NCBI RefSeq assembly: GCF_024362405.1
Contig: NZ_CP101454.1
Location: 558,001 to 622,000 of the forward strand
Origin: Halorarius litoreus
GTDB taxonomy: Archaea > Halobacteriota > Halobacteria > Halobacteriales > Haloarculaceae
Direction: 5' to 3'
DNA length: 64,000 bases
Shown here: positions 16,400 to 25,504 of the stretch, in pieces
Layout of the letters: every line of letters starts with the position of its first letter
Position numbering within the stretch: position 1 is the first letter of the stretch
The notes under the pieces: model-generated
The model's input: the letters and a program-made list of their open reading frames with translations, nothing else
Told to the model about the DNA's origin: nothing
The model's database searches: none
Translations under genes and position numbers: made by a program

Positions 16400-17773
16400 A
16401 TGACAGTCGGCCCCCCGATAGCGGAACTGCATTTCCCCGACGCGCCGAACGTCTCGTCGGTGCCCGGCCCGCGCTCGCAGGCGCTCATCGACCGCCAGTT
16501 CGAACTCGAGAGCCAGGTCGTCACCTACCCCCGGTCGCTCCCCGTCGCCTTCGAGGAGGGCCGGGGCGCGACGCTGCGCGACGCCGACGGCAACGTCTAC
16601 ATCGACTTCGTCGCCGGGGCGGGCGTCCTCAACGTCGGCTACTCGAACCCCTACGTGGTGGAGGCCGTCCAGGACCAGTCGGGGCGCATCACCCACACAC
16701 TCGACTTCCCGAGCGAGGCGCGCGTCGAATTCCTAGAGGCGCTGTCTGGCATCGCGCCCGGCGACCTCGCGGGGAACAGCCGCCTCGCGTTCGGCGGGCC
16801 GACCGGCACCGACGCCATCGAGGCGAGCATCAAGCTCGCACGGGCCAACAGCGACGGCTCCTCACTCGTCGCCTTCCGGGGTGGGAACCACGGCCAGACC
16901 GCGGGGGCGCTCTCGCTCAGCGGCGTGAACAAGTACAAGACGAAGGGCCGGGGGCCGTACGTCCCCGGCGTCGAGCACGTCCCGTACCCGTATCCGCTCC
17001 AGCAGGGCGTCAGCCCGGAGGAGGCCGTCGACCGCTCCATCCGCGAGCTCCAGGAGCTGCTCGAAGACCCCTACAGCGGCATCCCGGACCCCATCGGCGT
17101 GTGGGTCGAGGCCATCCAGGGCTCGCGTGGCGTCGTGGTTCCACCCCGCGAGTTCCTGCCGCGGGTCCGAGAACTCTGTGACGAACACGACCTCATGCTC
17201 GTCCTCGACGAGATCCAGACCGGGATGGGCCGGACGGGCAAGTGGTTCGCCAGCGAGTGGTCCGAGACGACGCCCGACGCCATCGCGATGGGGAAGGCGC
17301 TCGGCGGCGGCCACGCACTCTCGGGCATCATGTTCCACGAGAAGTTCGATACCTGGGAGCCGGGGACCCACAAGGGAACGTTCAGAGGCTACGTCCCCGC
17401 GATGGTGGCGGGCACCCGCGCCATCGAGTACATCGAGGCGCACGACCTGTTGGCGCACGGTCAGGAGGTGGGTGAGCTAATTCGCGAACGGCTCCGCGCC
17501 GCGGGAGGGACCAGCCCCTACGTCGCGGAGGTGCGCGGCGAGGGGATGCTCACGGGCGTCGAGTTCCACGACTGCGATGGGGAGCCGTTCAGCGAGTTCG
17601 TCTCCGAACTCCAGCGCTACTGTCTCGACCACGGCCTCGTCGTCTGGGTCTCGGGCCGCCACGGCTGTGTGATTCGGCTGCTGCCGCCGCTCGTGCTCAC
17701 GCACGAACTCGCCGAGCGGGGCTGTGATGTCCTCTGTGACGGCATCGAGGAGCTGACGAAACGCTACTCGTAG
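16400..17773 (+). CDS. Class III (omega) aminotransferase
   Basis: 457-residue PLP enzyme. Marks: GGPTGTDAIEASIKLAR near the cofactor phosphate, FRGGNHGQTAGAL, LVLDEIQTGMGRTG with the Asp that binds the PLP ring nitrogen, and PDAIAMGKALGGGHALSG with the Schiff-base Lys. Length and motifs fit 4-aminobutyrate/diaminobutyrate-type transaminases; the amino donor is not identifiable. It converges with an acyl-CoA dehydrogenase 5 bp away. Confidence 0.93.
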   Translation: MTVGPPIAELHFPDAPNVSSVPGPRSQALIDRQFELESQVVTYPRSLPVAFEEGRGATLRDADGNVYIDFVAGAGVLNVGYSNPYVVEAVQDQSGRITHTLDFPSEARVEFLEALSGIAPGDLAGNSRLAFGGPTGTDAIEASIKLARANSDGSSLVAFRGGNHGQTAGALSLSGVNKYKTKGRGPYVPGVEHVPYPYPLQQGVSPEEAVDRSIRELQELLEDPYSGIPDPIGVWVEAIQGSRGVVVPPREFLPRVRELCDEHDLMLVLDEIQTGMGRTGKWFASEWSETTPDAIAMGKALGGGHALSGIMFHEKFDTWEPGTHKGTFRGYVPAMVAGTRAIEYIEAHDLLAHGQEVGELIRERLRAAGGTSPYVAEVRGEGMLTGVEFHDCDGEPFSEFVSELQRYCLDHGLVVWVSGRHGCVIRLLPPLVLTHELAERGCDVLCDGIEELTKRYS

Positions 17774-17778
17774 CGACT

Positions 17779-19023
17779 TCAGAGGTTCAGGAGGTCGCGG
17801 GCGATGGTCCGGCGCTGGACCTCGTCGGTGCCGTCGTAGATGCGGGCGGCCCGCGCCGTCCGGAGTTCGCTCTCGAACGGGAGCGAGCGCATGTAGCCTG
17901 CTCCGCCGTGAATCTGGACGGCGCGGTCGGCGACGTCCCACCAGAGTTCTGCCCCGCGGAGTTTGGCCGCACTGAGCAGCCACCGGGGCTCGTTGTCGCG
18001 GTCGATCTCCCACGCTGCGTAGCGGTAGAGCCACCGCACCATCTCGATGTCCGCGCGCATGTCGGCGAGGTGCCCCTGGACGAACTGGCGCTCGCCGATG
18101 GGCTTGCCGAACGTCTTGCGGTCCTTCGCGTACTCGATACACTGCTCGACCATCCACTGACAGCGGCCCACCGCTTCGGCAGGCAGTCGGATTCGCGCGG
18201 CGTTGACCCACGACATCGCGTCGATGAGCGCCTCGCCCTCCTCGCCGACCATGTGCGAATCCGGAACCCGGCAGTTCGTGAAGTGGTTGAACGACTGCTC
18301 GCCGACCTGCGTCCCCATCGGCGGCTGGACCTTACCGACCTCCCAGCCCGGGTTGTCGGCGTCGACGATGAACGACGAGATGCCTCGGGCGTCGCCGTCC
18401 TCTCCGGACGTTCGGGCGTAGACGGTGATGAAGTCCGCGTAGGGCGCGTTCGTCGTGAAACACTTCGCCCCGTTGATGACCCACTCGTCACCGTCTTTCT
18501 CGGCGGTCGTGTCCATCCACGTCACGTCGCTGCCGTGGTCGGGCTCCGTGAGCCCGAACGCGAGGTGCTTGTCGGCGGCCATGATGGGGTCGAAGTAGCG
18601 CTCCCGCTGGTAGTCGTCGTGGGCCATCGGGATGACGGCCGGCCGCACCGAGAGCGTGTCGAGGATGAGTTCGTGGAAGCCGTCTGGGTTGCGGTAGTGG
18701 AGGTGCTCGATGACCTGCGTGAACTCGAGGTTCGAGAGCCCGCCGCCGCCGTACTCCTCAGGCATGTACATCGTGTAGAACCCCGCCTCGTGTGACCGCC
18801 GCTGGATGGTCTCACGGACGTCGAGATACTCGTCGACGAGCCGCCCATCGTCGCCGACCCGGTTGCGCTCGCCGTACTCGCCGAGGAACTGCTCGTACTC
18901 GTCTTCCAGAGGTTCGACCTCCTGTCTGAGGAACTCGTCGAGCTGTTTCTTGAACAGCCGCACCTGCTGGGAGGGTTCGAAGTGGAGTCCGTCCTGCTGT
19001 CGCTGACTGGCCGAGTCACCCAT
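17779..19023 (-). CDS. Acyl-CoA dehydrogenase
   Basis: 414-residue flavoprotein that desaturates acyl-CoA. Marks: AFGLTEPDHGSDVTWMDT (FAD/substrate loop), EWVINGAKCFTTNAPYADF, and the C-terminal IHGGAGYMRSLPFE with RIYDGTDEVQRRTIARDLL. The usual catalytic Glu is replaced in the YDGTDEV motif by Asp, as in several ACAD subfamilies. Start 19023 is supported by a TATA-like TATCTTTTTG 28 nt upstream. Divergent from an SDR/MaoC operon, so together they could carry out one beta-oxidation-like sequence. Confidence 0.92.
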   Translation of the reverse strand: MGDSASQRQQDGLHFEPSQQVRLFKKQLDEFLRQEVEPLEDEYEQFLGEYGERNRVGDDGRLVDEYLDVRETIQRRSHEAGFYTMYMPEEYGGGGLSNLEFTQVIEHLHYRNPDGFHELILDTLSVRPAVIPMAHDDYQRERYFDPIMAADKHLAFGLTEPDHGSDVTWMDTTAEKDGDEWVINGAKCFTTNAPYADFITVYARTSGEDGDARGISSFIVDADNPGWEVGKVQPPMGTQVGEQSFNHFTNCRVPDSHMVGEEGEALIDAMSWVNAARIRLPAEAVGRCQWMVEQCIEYAKDRKTFGKPIGERQFVQGHLADMRADIEMVRWLYRYAAWEIDRDNEPRWLLSAAKLRGAELWWDVADRAVQIHGGAGYMRSLPFESELRTARAARIYDGTDEVQRRTIARDLLNL

Positions 19024-19046
19024 GACCAAGCTTTCGGGTATCGGCG

Positions 19047-19056
19047 CAAAAAGATA
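19047..19056 (-). promoter_or_regulatory. TATA-like box of the acyl-CoA dehydrogenase
   Basis: TATCTTTTTG on the minus strand, 28 nt before the ATG at 19023; it decides that start over a longer frame. Confidence 0.55.
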
Positions 19057-19119
19057 CCGGTGAACCCGGTGATGGCCCGCGGATGCCCTGCGGGCGTGAC
19101 GGGCCACGAGCGACACAAC

Positions 19120-19127
19120 GCTTTTGC
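19120..19127 (+). promoter_or_regulatory. TATA-like box of the SDR-MaoC-MaoC operon
   Basis: GCTTTTGC centred about 29 nt before the ATG at 19153. Confidence 0.4.
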
Positions 19128-19152
19128 GTGGTGGGGGGGAGTCTCACACACT

Positions 19153-20037
19153 ATGTTGACCGACAAGGTTTGCATCGTCGCCGGCGGTGGCAACGGTATC
19201 GGCCGGGCGACGGCACTCGAACTCGGGAATGCGGGAGCGACCGTCGTGGTGAACGACCTCGGCGTCTCGCTCACCGGCGAAGCAGAGACCGAACAGCCGG
19301 CCCAGCAGGTCGTCGACGCCATCGAGGACGCCGGCGGCGCGGCGATGGCCCACTACGGCGACATCAGTTCACTCGAGTACACCGAGGCGCTCGTCGCCGA
19401 TGCCTTCGACGCGTACGGTCGCGTCGACGGCGCGGTGAACTTCGCGGGGATCCTGCAGGACAGCATCTGTTACAAGATGACCGGCGAGCAGTTCGACGCG
19501 GTCATCAACGTCCACCTCCGTGGGCACTTCGCGCTGCTGCGGAACCTCGCGGCCCACTGGCGCGAGCAGGCAGGCAGCGACGGACTCGACAGCCAGCGGT
19601 CGTTCCTCGCCGTCTCGAGTACGGCGGCGACGAACGGCAACGTCGGCCAGGTGAACTACGCCGCCGCGAAGGGCGGCATCCTCGCGATGGTGCGGACGGC
19701 GGCCAAAGAGCTGCACCGCACCAACGTCCGGGTGAACGCCCTGTTGCCGTCGGCGTACACCCGGATGATCGCCTCGATGCCAGACGAGGAGTTCAAACAG
19801 AACTATCAGGAGAACAAACCCCCCGAGAAGATCGCGCCGCTCGTGGGCTACATGATGAGCGACGAGGCGACCGACATCACCGGCTGCTCGCTGCGGGCGA
19901 GCGGCGACATGGTCGGGCTGATGAACGACCCACACACCGTCCGGGCGGCCGTCAACGACGACGGCTGGACCATCGAGTCGCTCGCGAAGAGCTTCCGGGA
20001 AACCGTCGGCGACGGCGAGGAACTCACACGGGTCTGA
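19153..20037 (+). CDS. Short-chain dehydrogenase/reductase
   Basis: 294-residue SDR. Cofactor motif GGGNGIGRATALELG, NFAGIL in the NAG position, catalytic Ser in AVSSTAATNGNVG, and YAAAKGG as the Y-x-x-x-K pair. The long form with a C-terminal helical tail resembles the dehydrogenase part of peroxisomal multifunctional enzyme type 2. It is followed by two hot-dog hydratase genes, again like that multienzyme but as separate proteins. Likely a 3-hydroxyacyl-CoA dehydrogenase. Confidence 0.92.
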   Translation: MLTDKVCIVAGGGNGIGRATALELGNAGATVVVNDLGVSLTGEAETEQPAQQVVDAIEDAGGAAMAHYGDISSLEYTEALVADAFDAYGRVDGAVNFAGILQDSICYKMTGEQFDAVINVHLRGHFALLRNLAAHWREQAGSDGLDSQRSFLAVSSTAATNGNVGQVNYAAAKGGILAMVRTAAKELHRTNVRVNALLPSAYTRMIASMPDEEFKQNYQENKPPEKIAPLVGYMMSDEATDITGCSLRASGDMVGLMNDPHTVRAAVNDDGWTIESLAKSFRETVGDGEELTRV

Positions 20038-20039
20038 CG

Positions 20040-20537
20040 ATGCCACGCTATCCACTCGCGGACCTTGAGGCGCAGGTCGGCATGTCGAACGTCACCGTCC
20101 GGAACCTCCGGGTCGAGGGCGGGAAGGTCGAGGAGTTCGCCCGCGCCATCCACGACGACAACCCCGCGTTCCGCGCCACGAAGCGCGACGAGCCGGTGGT
20201 CGCGCCGCTGACGTTCACCCGGACGTCGTACTTCCCACAGTACCGGACGCCGGTCGCGGACTGGGAGTTCGGCTTCGAGTTGGGGTTCGACCGGAACCGG
20301 AGCGTCCACGGCGAACAGGCGTTCGAGTTCGAGCGGCCGGTCCGCGAGGGCGACGTGCTGACCGGCGTGACGACGCTCACCGACGTCTACCAGCGCGAGG
20401 GAGGCAAGGGTGGTACGATGACGTTCGCGGTGTTCGAGACCGAGTACCGGGACGCCGACGACGAACTGGTCGTCGTCTCGCGCAACACGCGCATCGAGAC
20501 CGGCCAGCCGGTCGGCGACGAGGAGGGGCCGGAATGA
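20040..20537 (+). CDS. MaoC-like hot-dog protein (FAS1-type dehydratase N-terminal group)
   Basis: 165 residues, starting three bases after the SDR stop. The hot-dog pattern is FARAIHDDNPAFRATKRDEPVVAPLTFTRT then a long strand region EQAFEFERPVREGDVLTGVTTLTDVY. The short D-x-x-x-x-H hydratase motif is not complete here, as in the catalytically silent half of two-subunit dehydratases. It overlaps the next gene by four bases (ATGA), so the two are likely partners in one heterodimer. Confidence 0.82.
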   Translation: MPRYPLADLEAQVGMSNVTVRNLRVEGGKVEEFARAIHDDNPAFRATKRDEPVVAPLTFTRTSYFPQYRTPVADWEFGFELGFDRNRSVHGEQAFEFERPVREGDVLTGVTTLTDVYQREGGKGGTMTFAVFETEYRDADDELVVVSRNTRIETGQPVGDEEGPE

Positions 20538-20962
20538 CCGAGTATCCGGTCACCGCCGAGACGGTCGCGGTCGGTGACGAGGGCCCTACGGTCGTTGTCG
20601 AAGACCTCACACGGCCCGATTTCGTGAAGTACGCGGGCGCGAGCGGTGACTTCTCCCGCATCCACTACGACGAGCCGTACGCCCGTGAGGCGGGCTACCC
20701 GAGCGTGTTCGGGCAGGGGATGTTGACCGCCGGGGTCGCGTCGACGCTCGTGACCGACTGGTTCGGTATCGCGCACGTCCAGCGGTTCAAGACCCGGTTC
20801 AGCGCGCAGGTGTGGCCCGGCGACACCGTCCGCGTGACCGGCGAGGTGACCGAGGTCGACCGCGACGACGACACCGTCGTCGTGGACGTGACGTTCGAGG
20901 CCGTCACGCAGGACGGCAGCACCGTCCTGACCGGCGAGGCGACGGCGAACCTCCCCCGCTGA
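20534..20962 (+). CDS. MaoC-like (R)-hydratase subunit
   Basis: 142-residue hot-dog hydratase. YAGASGDFSRIHYDEPYAR contains the D-x(4)-H motif of (R)-specific enoyl-CoA hydratases, and GYPSVFGQGMLTAGV is the typical following segment. With the preceding subunit it should hydrate a trans-2-enoyl-CoA, giving an (R)-3-hydroxy product for the SDR. Convergent with an HD-domain gene 8 bp away. Confidence 0.88.
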   Translation: MTEYPVTAETVAVGDEGPTVVVEDLTRPDFVKYAGASGDFSRIHYDEPYAREAGYPSVFGQGMLTAGVASTLVTDWFGIAHVQRFKTRFSAQVWPGDTVRVTGEVTEVDRDDDTVVVDVTFEAVTQDGSTVLTGEATANLPR

Positions 20963-20970
20963 GTCAGCGG

Positions 20971-21516
20971 TCAGCCGTTCGGAAACAGTTTCTCCCCCTC
21001 GTTCCAGAACAGCCCGTGAACCGCGAGGAGGTCGGCGTACTCGACGAGCTTCGCCTCGATGCTCCGGGGCTCGACCGGCGTGGACCCGCTGTGCGAGACG
21101 ACGATGTGCTGGATTGGCGTCGGGAGCCCGGCCACAGCCACCATGTGGACCCCGTAGTAGGGGTGGGGAACGTGGTCACCGAACGTCTCGCCGTCGTACC
21201 CCGAATACTCGTGGAGTTTGCTCACGTCGTGGAGCAGCGCGCCCGCGACGACCGTGTCGCGGTCGAGCGCCACGCCCTGCAGCGAGACGGCGGCGTCGGC
21301 GAGCGCCATCGCCCAGCGCGTCACGTCGCGGGTGTGGTCGACGAGTCGAACGTCACCGATGTCGGCCTCGTACTTCGGGGAGAACGGCACCTCGTCGAGC
21401 CGTTCGAAGTCGCTCGCTTCGAGGCCGTCGGCCCAGACGCGGGCCGCGCGGTCGGCGAGGTCGGCGTCGTCGATGTCGTCGAGTTCGGGGAACGCATCGC
21501 GTACTGCGTCGTCCAT
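20971..21516 (-). CDS. HD-domain phosphohydrolase-like protein
   Basis: 181 residues. The HD metal ligands are readable: VDHTRDVTRWAMAL (first His), GALLHDVSKLHEY (His-Asp), DHVPHPYYGVHMV and IQHIVVSHSGS (later His residues). HD proteins of this size act as phosphohydrolases or phosphatases on small substrates. It lies 42 bp downstream of hyuA with its own TATA-like AACTATTT (about 21541-21550), so it may be separately expressed. Confidence 0.85.
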   Translation of the reverse strand: MDDAVRDAFPELDDIDDADLADRAARVWADGLEASDFERLDEVPFSPKYEADIGDVRLVDHTRDVTRWAMALADAAVSLQGVALDRDTVVAGALLHDVSKLHEYSGYDGETFGDHVPHPYYGVHMVAVAGLPTPIQHIVVSHSGSTPVEPRSIEAKLVEYADLLAVHGLFWNEGEKLFPNG

Positions 21517-21558
21517 GGCTCAGGGGTGCTGCGAGACGAGAAATAGTTTGTGCGCCGC

Positions 21559-23601
21559 TCAGTTCCGGCGGGCGACGATGTTCCGGTAGGCGTCGACCGT
21601 CGCGTCGAACTCGGGGGGGAGCCAGACGGTGGAGTTGTCGAGTTCGACGACGGCCGGCCCCGAGAGTTCGTGGCCCGGGCCGACCGCGTTGCCGTCGTAG
21701 AACGGCACCTCGGCGGTCGTCTCCTCGTCGAGGACGACCTCGCGGGTGCCGCGTTTCGCCGCGTCGACCGGGGCATCCGGAGCGGCGGCTGGCTGCCGTT
21801 CGGGGATGGCCGTGTGCCCGATAGTCGTCACCCGAACGTTGACGATCTCGACCGGGTTGCGCTCGTCGACGAAGCCGTAGCGGTCCTCGTGGCGGCGCTC
21901 GAACCGCTCGACGATGTCGGCGAGGGTCGCGTCGTCGACCCGGTCGCCGTCGAGCGCGACGTTCAGGTTGTGCGCCTGCCCGAGATACCGCAGGTCCATC
22001 GAGATGGCGACCGACCGGCTGTCCGCAGGGACCTCCTCGGCGTCGAGGTCGGCCGTCCCGTCGCGCTGGAGATCGTCGACGACCGCGTTCAGCGCGTCGT
22101 GGTCGGCCACGTCGACCGTCGTGAGGACCGACCGGACGTAGTCGTGTTTGATGTCGGAGAGCAGACAGCCCATCGCGGAGGTCAGCCCCGGGTTGTCCGG
22201 GAAGACGACCGTCTCGATGCCGAGTTCGAGCGCGACGTCGCAGGCGTGCATCGGGCCGGCGCCGCCGTAGCCGACGAGGCCGAACTCGCGGGGGTCGAAC
22301 CCCTCCTCGACCGACACCGTCCGAACCGCGCCGGCCATGTTGGCGTCGATGACGGTCTTGATGCCGACGGCCGCCTCCTCGAGCGAGAGGTCGAGCGGCT
22401 CGGCGACCCGTTCGCGGATGGCTGTCTCCGCGGCCGCGGCGTCGAGGTCGAACTCGCCGCCCGCGAAGTTCTCGGGGTTCAACAGCCCGAGGACGAGGTC
22501 GGCGTCCGTCACCGTCGGCTGCTCGCCGCCGCGGCCGTAACACACCGGCCCGGGGACGGAGCCGGCGCTCTGCGGGCCGAGCTGGAGCGATCCGACCTCG
22601 TCGATCCACGCGATGGAGCCGCCGCCGGCACCGACGGTCTCGATGTTCACGAACGGCCCGTTGATGGTCATTCCACGGAGGTCGCGATAGGCGGTCTCTA
22701 CCGGTTCACCGTCGACGACGATGGCCGTGTCACACGACGTGCCGCCCATGTCGAAGGTGATGAGGTTCTGGAGTCCCGTCTGCTCGCCGAGGTACTGGGC
22801 GGTCTTCACGCCGCCGACCGGCCCGGAGACGGTCTGCGTGACGGGTCGCTCCTTCGCGATGACCGAGCGGGCGCTCCCGCCGTCGGACTTCATGATGTCG
22901 AGGGCAGCCGACATCCCCGCCGCCTCGCACTCGGCTTCGAGCTGCGAGATGTAGGAGGCGACCTTCGGTTTCAGGTAGGCGTCGACGGCCGTCGTCGCCG
23001 TCCGCCGGTACTCGCGGATCTCGGGGGAGACCGCCACCGAGATGCTCACCTCGAGGTCGGGCGCGAGTTCGGCGATGCGCTCGGCGACCTGGCGCTCGTG
23101 GGCGCCGTTCTTGTGCGCGTGGAGGAAGCAGACGGCGACCGCCTCGACGTCGTCGGGGAGGCGCTCGACCACGTCGTCGACCTCGGAGAGCGCGAGCGGC
23201 GTGGCCACCTCGCCGTCGACACCCATCCGCTCGGTCACCTCGTAGCGGCGGCGGCGTGGAATCAGCGGCGGTTCGTACGTGCCACAGGGGTCGTACAGCA
23301 GTTCACTGCGTCGGAACCCGCGGCCGATTTCGAGGACGTCACGGAACCCGCGAGTGGTGATGAGTGCGGTCGTCGCGCCCTCACCTTCGATGAGGGCGTT
23401 GACGGCGACGGTGCTGCCGTGGGTGAACCGCTCGATGTCCGCCGGCGAGACGGCCGCGTCGTCGCAGGCGCGTTCGATGCCGGTCATGATGCCGGTGATC
23501 AGGTCGTCGGTCGTCGGGGTCTTCACCGTGTGGACCACACCGTCGGCCAGCAGTACCGTGTCGGTGAAGGTCCCCCCGGTGTCGACGCTCACTCGGTGCA
23601 T
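21559..23601 (-). CDS. hyuA: Hydantoinase/oxoprolinase subunit A
   Basis: 680-residue HyuA. The N-terminus VSVDTGGTFTDTVLL is the phosphate loop of the ASKHA-like ATPase, repeated as TFDMGGTSCDTAIV near residue 285; GAGGGSIAWID and GYGGAGPMHACDVALELG follow. With HyuB it forms the ATP-dependent 5-oxoprolinase/N-methylhydantoinase/acetone-carboxylase type complex. Gene order is hyuB then hyuA, 57 bp apart, same strand. Exact substrate not deducible. Confidence 0.95.
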   Translation of the reverse strand: MHRVSVDTGGTFTDTVLLADGVVHTVKTPTTDDLITGIMTGIERACDDAAVSPADIERFTHGSTVAVNALIEGEGATTALITTRGFRDVLEIGRGFRRSELLYDPCGTYEPPLIPRRRRYEVTERMGVDGEVATPLALSEVDDVVERLPDDVEAVAVCFLHAHKNGAHERQVAERIAELAPDLEVSISVAVSPEIREYRRTATTAVDAYLKPKVASYISQLEAECEAAGMSAALDIMKSDGGSARSVIAKERPVTQTVSGPVGGVKTAQYLGEQTGLQNLITFDMGGTSCDTAIVVDGEPVETAYRDLRGMTINGPFVNIETVGAGGGSIAWIDEVGSLQLGPQSAGSVPGPVCYGRGGEQPTVTDADLVLGLLNPENFAGGEFDLDAAAAETAIRERVAEPLDLSLEEAAVGIKTVIDANMAGAVRTVSVEEGFDPREFGLVGYGGAGPMHACDVALELGIETVVFPDNPGLTSAMGCLLSDIKHDYVRSVLTTVDVADHDALNAVVDDLQRDGTADLDAEEVPADSRSVAISMDLRYLGQAHNLNVALDGDRVDDATLADIVERFERRHEDRYGFVDERNPVEIVNVRVTTIGHTAIPERQPAAAPDAPVDAAKRGTREVVLDEETTAEVPFYDGNAVGPGHELSGPAVVELDNSTVWLPPEFDATVDAYRNIVARRN

Positions 23602-23658
23602 TGGTAGTCGGGTTGTGGGAGGCGTTCATACGCTTTCCGGTGGGGGGCGCGGCTGCAC

Positions 23659-25392
23659 TCACTCGGCATCGCGGAGCTCCTCCGTGGTCGCCCAGTCCAC
23701 TTCGGGTGGGTCGCCCCGAACGGCCACACCGTACGTCTCGCGGGCCGATTCGCGGGAGATGTAGCCGTCGAGCACGTCGTCGAGGACGCGCTCGGGCGGT
23801 CGGTCGTGGGGGTCGCCGTAGCCGCCACCGCCCGCCGGCTGCAGTTCGAACGCCGAGCCGGCGTCGAGCGTCGTCGAGCACTTCGACGGGAGCTCGTGCT
23901 GAGCACCCTCGGGCGTGTGGTGGACGTGTCGGGCGCTCGCGCCCTCGCGGCCACCGGCCACCCCGTAGGGGCCGGTCTTCGCGCGGTCGCTGGTGACGAT
24001 GAGCTCCACGTCGTCGGCGAACCGGGTCGTCAGCCGGGTGGCGTTGCCGCCGCGGAACCGCCCGCAGCCGCCCGTGTCGGGCACGATGGAGAACTCGTCG
24101 ATGGTGACGTAGTCGTACCGCTCCTCGAACCGTTCGACCGGCTCGATGCCGGTGTTGCCGACGCCCGAGCGGATGCCGTTGATGCCGTCGCGGACGGCAC
24201 AGGCACCCGCCCCACCCATCCCACGGGTCCGGTTCGCGACCTTCGAGGCGAGCGAGCGATAGGTGAGCCCGTTCGTGCTCCCCTCGCCCGCGCCGAACAC
24301 GAGGGCTTCGTCGATGGTCCCGATGGCACGAACCACGGTGTCGAACACCCGATTCGCGGTCTCGTGGTTCCCGGCGACCACGGGCGCGGGGTGTTCGGGG
24401 TTCACGAGCGACCGCTCGGGCGCCGAGATGGAGACGGGGCGGAACTCCCCGGACGTGCGGAGGATGCCCGGGTTCAGCGTACACTTGATGGCGTAGTGGG
24501 TCGCCGCGAGCGTCACCGACGGCGGAGCGTTGATGCCACCGCTCACCTGTCCGTCGGTGCCCGCGAAGTCGACTTCGATGTCCGACCCGCGGACCCGGAC
24601 CGTCGCGTGGATGCGGAGCAGTTCGTCTGTCATGCCGTCGCCGTCGAGGAAGTCCTCGGCCTCGTAGTCGCCGTCGGGCAGCGCCTCGATGCACGAGCGC
24701 ATCCGCTTCTCGTCGTTCTCGAGGAGCCGGTCGACCGTCCCGCGGACCGTCTCGGCGCCGTACTTCTCGGCGACCTCCTGGAGTCGGCGGCGACCCTGGC
24801 GGACGCCCGCGAGCTGGGCGTTGAAGTCGCCGACCCGCTCGTCGCTGTCGCGGACGTTCGCGAAGATGACGCGGTAGAGCGCGTCGTTGCGCTCGCCCGC
24901 CTCGTACAGTTTGGCGGGGGGAACGCGAATCCCCTCTTTCAGGATCTCGCCGGTGTCGATGGCGTAGCTCGTGGGCGAGGAGCCGCCGACGTCGAGCCAG
25001 TGACCGCGGACGGCCGAGAAGCCGAGCAGCGTGTCGTCGAAGAACACCGGCTCCGCGACGACGAAGTCCGGGAGGTGGTTGTTGCCCGAGTACGGGTCGT
25101 TCTGGATGAGGATGTCCCCCGCCTCGAGGGCGTCGTACCCCCCGGTCTGCTCGACGATCTGCCCGACCGACGTGACCATCGTCGCCACGTGGATGGGGAT
25201 GGCGCGCTGTGACTGGCCGGCGACCTCGGCTCGCGGGCTCAACAGCGCGGCCGACAGATCGCCGGCCTCCTGCCACATCGACGAGTACGCCGAGTTCATC
25301 ACTCGCGCCTGCATCTCCTCGCTGATGTTCACCAACTGGTTGCGGATTACCTCGACGGTCGTCGGGGTGAGGTCCGCTGCTCTCGAACTCAT
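23659..25392 (-). CDS. hyuB: Hydantoinase/oxoprolinase subunit B
   Basis: 577-residue HyuB. Characteristic stretches: TPTTVEVIRNQLVNISEEM at the start, SAYSSMWQEAGDLSAALL, ILIQNDPYSGNNHLPDF, and VRGHWLDVGGS; the C-terminal half has RFRGGNATRL and GGGYGDPHDRP. All are standard in the family. A TATA-like CATATCTTTATG lies 35-46 nt upstream of the ATG. It is the first gene of the hyuB-hyuA pair and diverges from an MFS carrier that could import the substrate. Confidence 0.95.
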   Translation of the reverse strand: MSSRAADLTPTTVEVIRNQLVNISEEMQARVMNSAYSSMWQEAGDLSAALLSPRAEVAGQSQRAIPIHVATMVTSVGQIVEQTGGYDALEAGDILIQNDPYSGNNHLPDFVVAEPVFFDDTLLGFSAVRGHWLDVGGSSPTSYAIDTGEILKEGIRVPPAKLYEAGERNDALYRVIFANVRDSDERVGDFNAQLAGVRQGRRRLQEVAEKYGAETVRGTVDRLLENDEKRMRSCIEALPDGDYEAEDFLDGDGMTDELLRIHATVRVRGSDIEVDFAGTDGQVSGGINAPPSVTLAATHYAIKCTLNPGILRTSGEFRPVSISAPERSLVNPEHPAPVVAGNHETANRVFDTVVRAIGTIDEALVFGAGEGSTNGLTYRSLASKVANRTRGMGGAGACAVRDGINGIRSGVGNTGIEPVERFEERYDYVTIDEFSIVPDTGGCGRFRGGNATRLTTRFADDVELIVTSDRAKTGPYGVAGGREGASARHVHHTPEGAQHELPSKCSTTLDAGSAFELQPAGGGGYGDPHDRPPERVLDDVLDGYISRESARETYGVAVRGDPPEVDWATTEELRDAE

Positions 25393-25473
25393 GTAGGTTC
25401 TCTACGAGTCACAACGGAACGAGAGACATAAAGATATGCCTGTAGCTCACACACGCTGGCGGCCCGGACGGTA

Positions 25474-25481
25474 GCTTTATT
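25474..25481 (+). promoter_or_regulatory. TATA-like box of the second MFS gene
   Basis: GCTTTATT centred about 28 nt before the GTG at 25505; supports a GTG start. Confidence 0.55.
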
Positions 25482-25504
25482 CGGTCCCGCCGCACCTCGA
25501 CACC

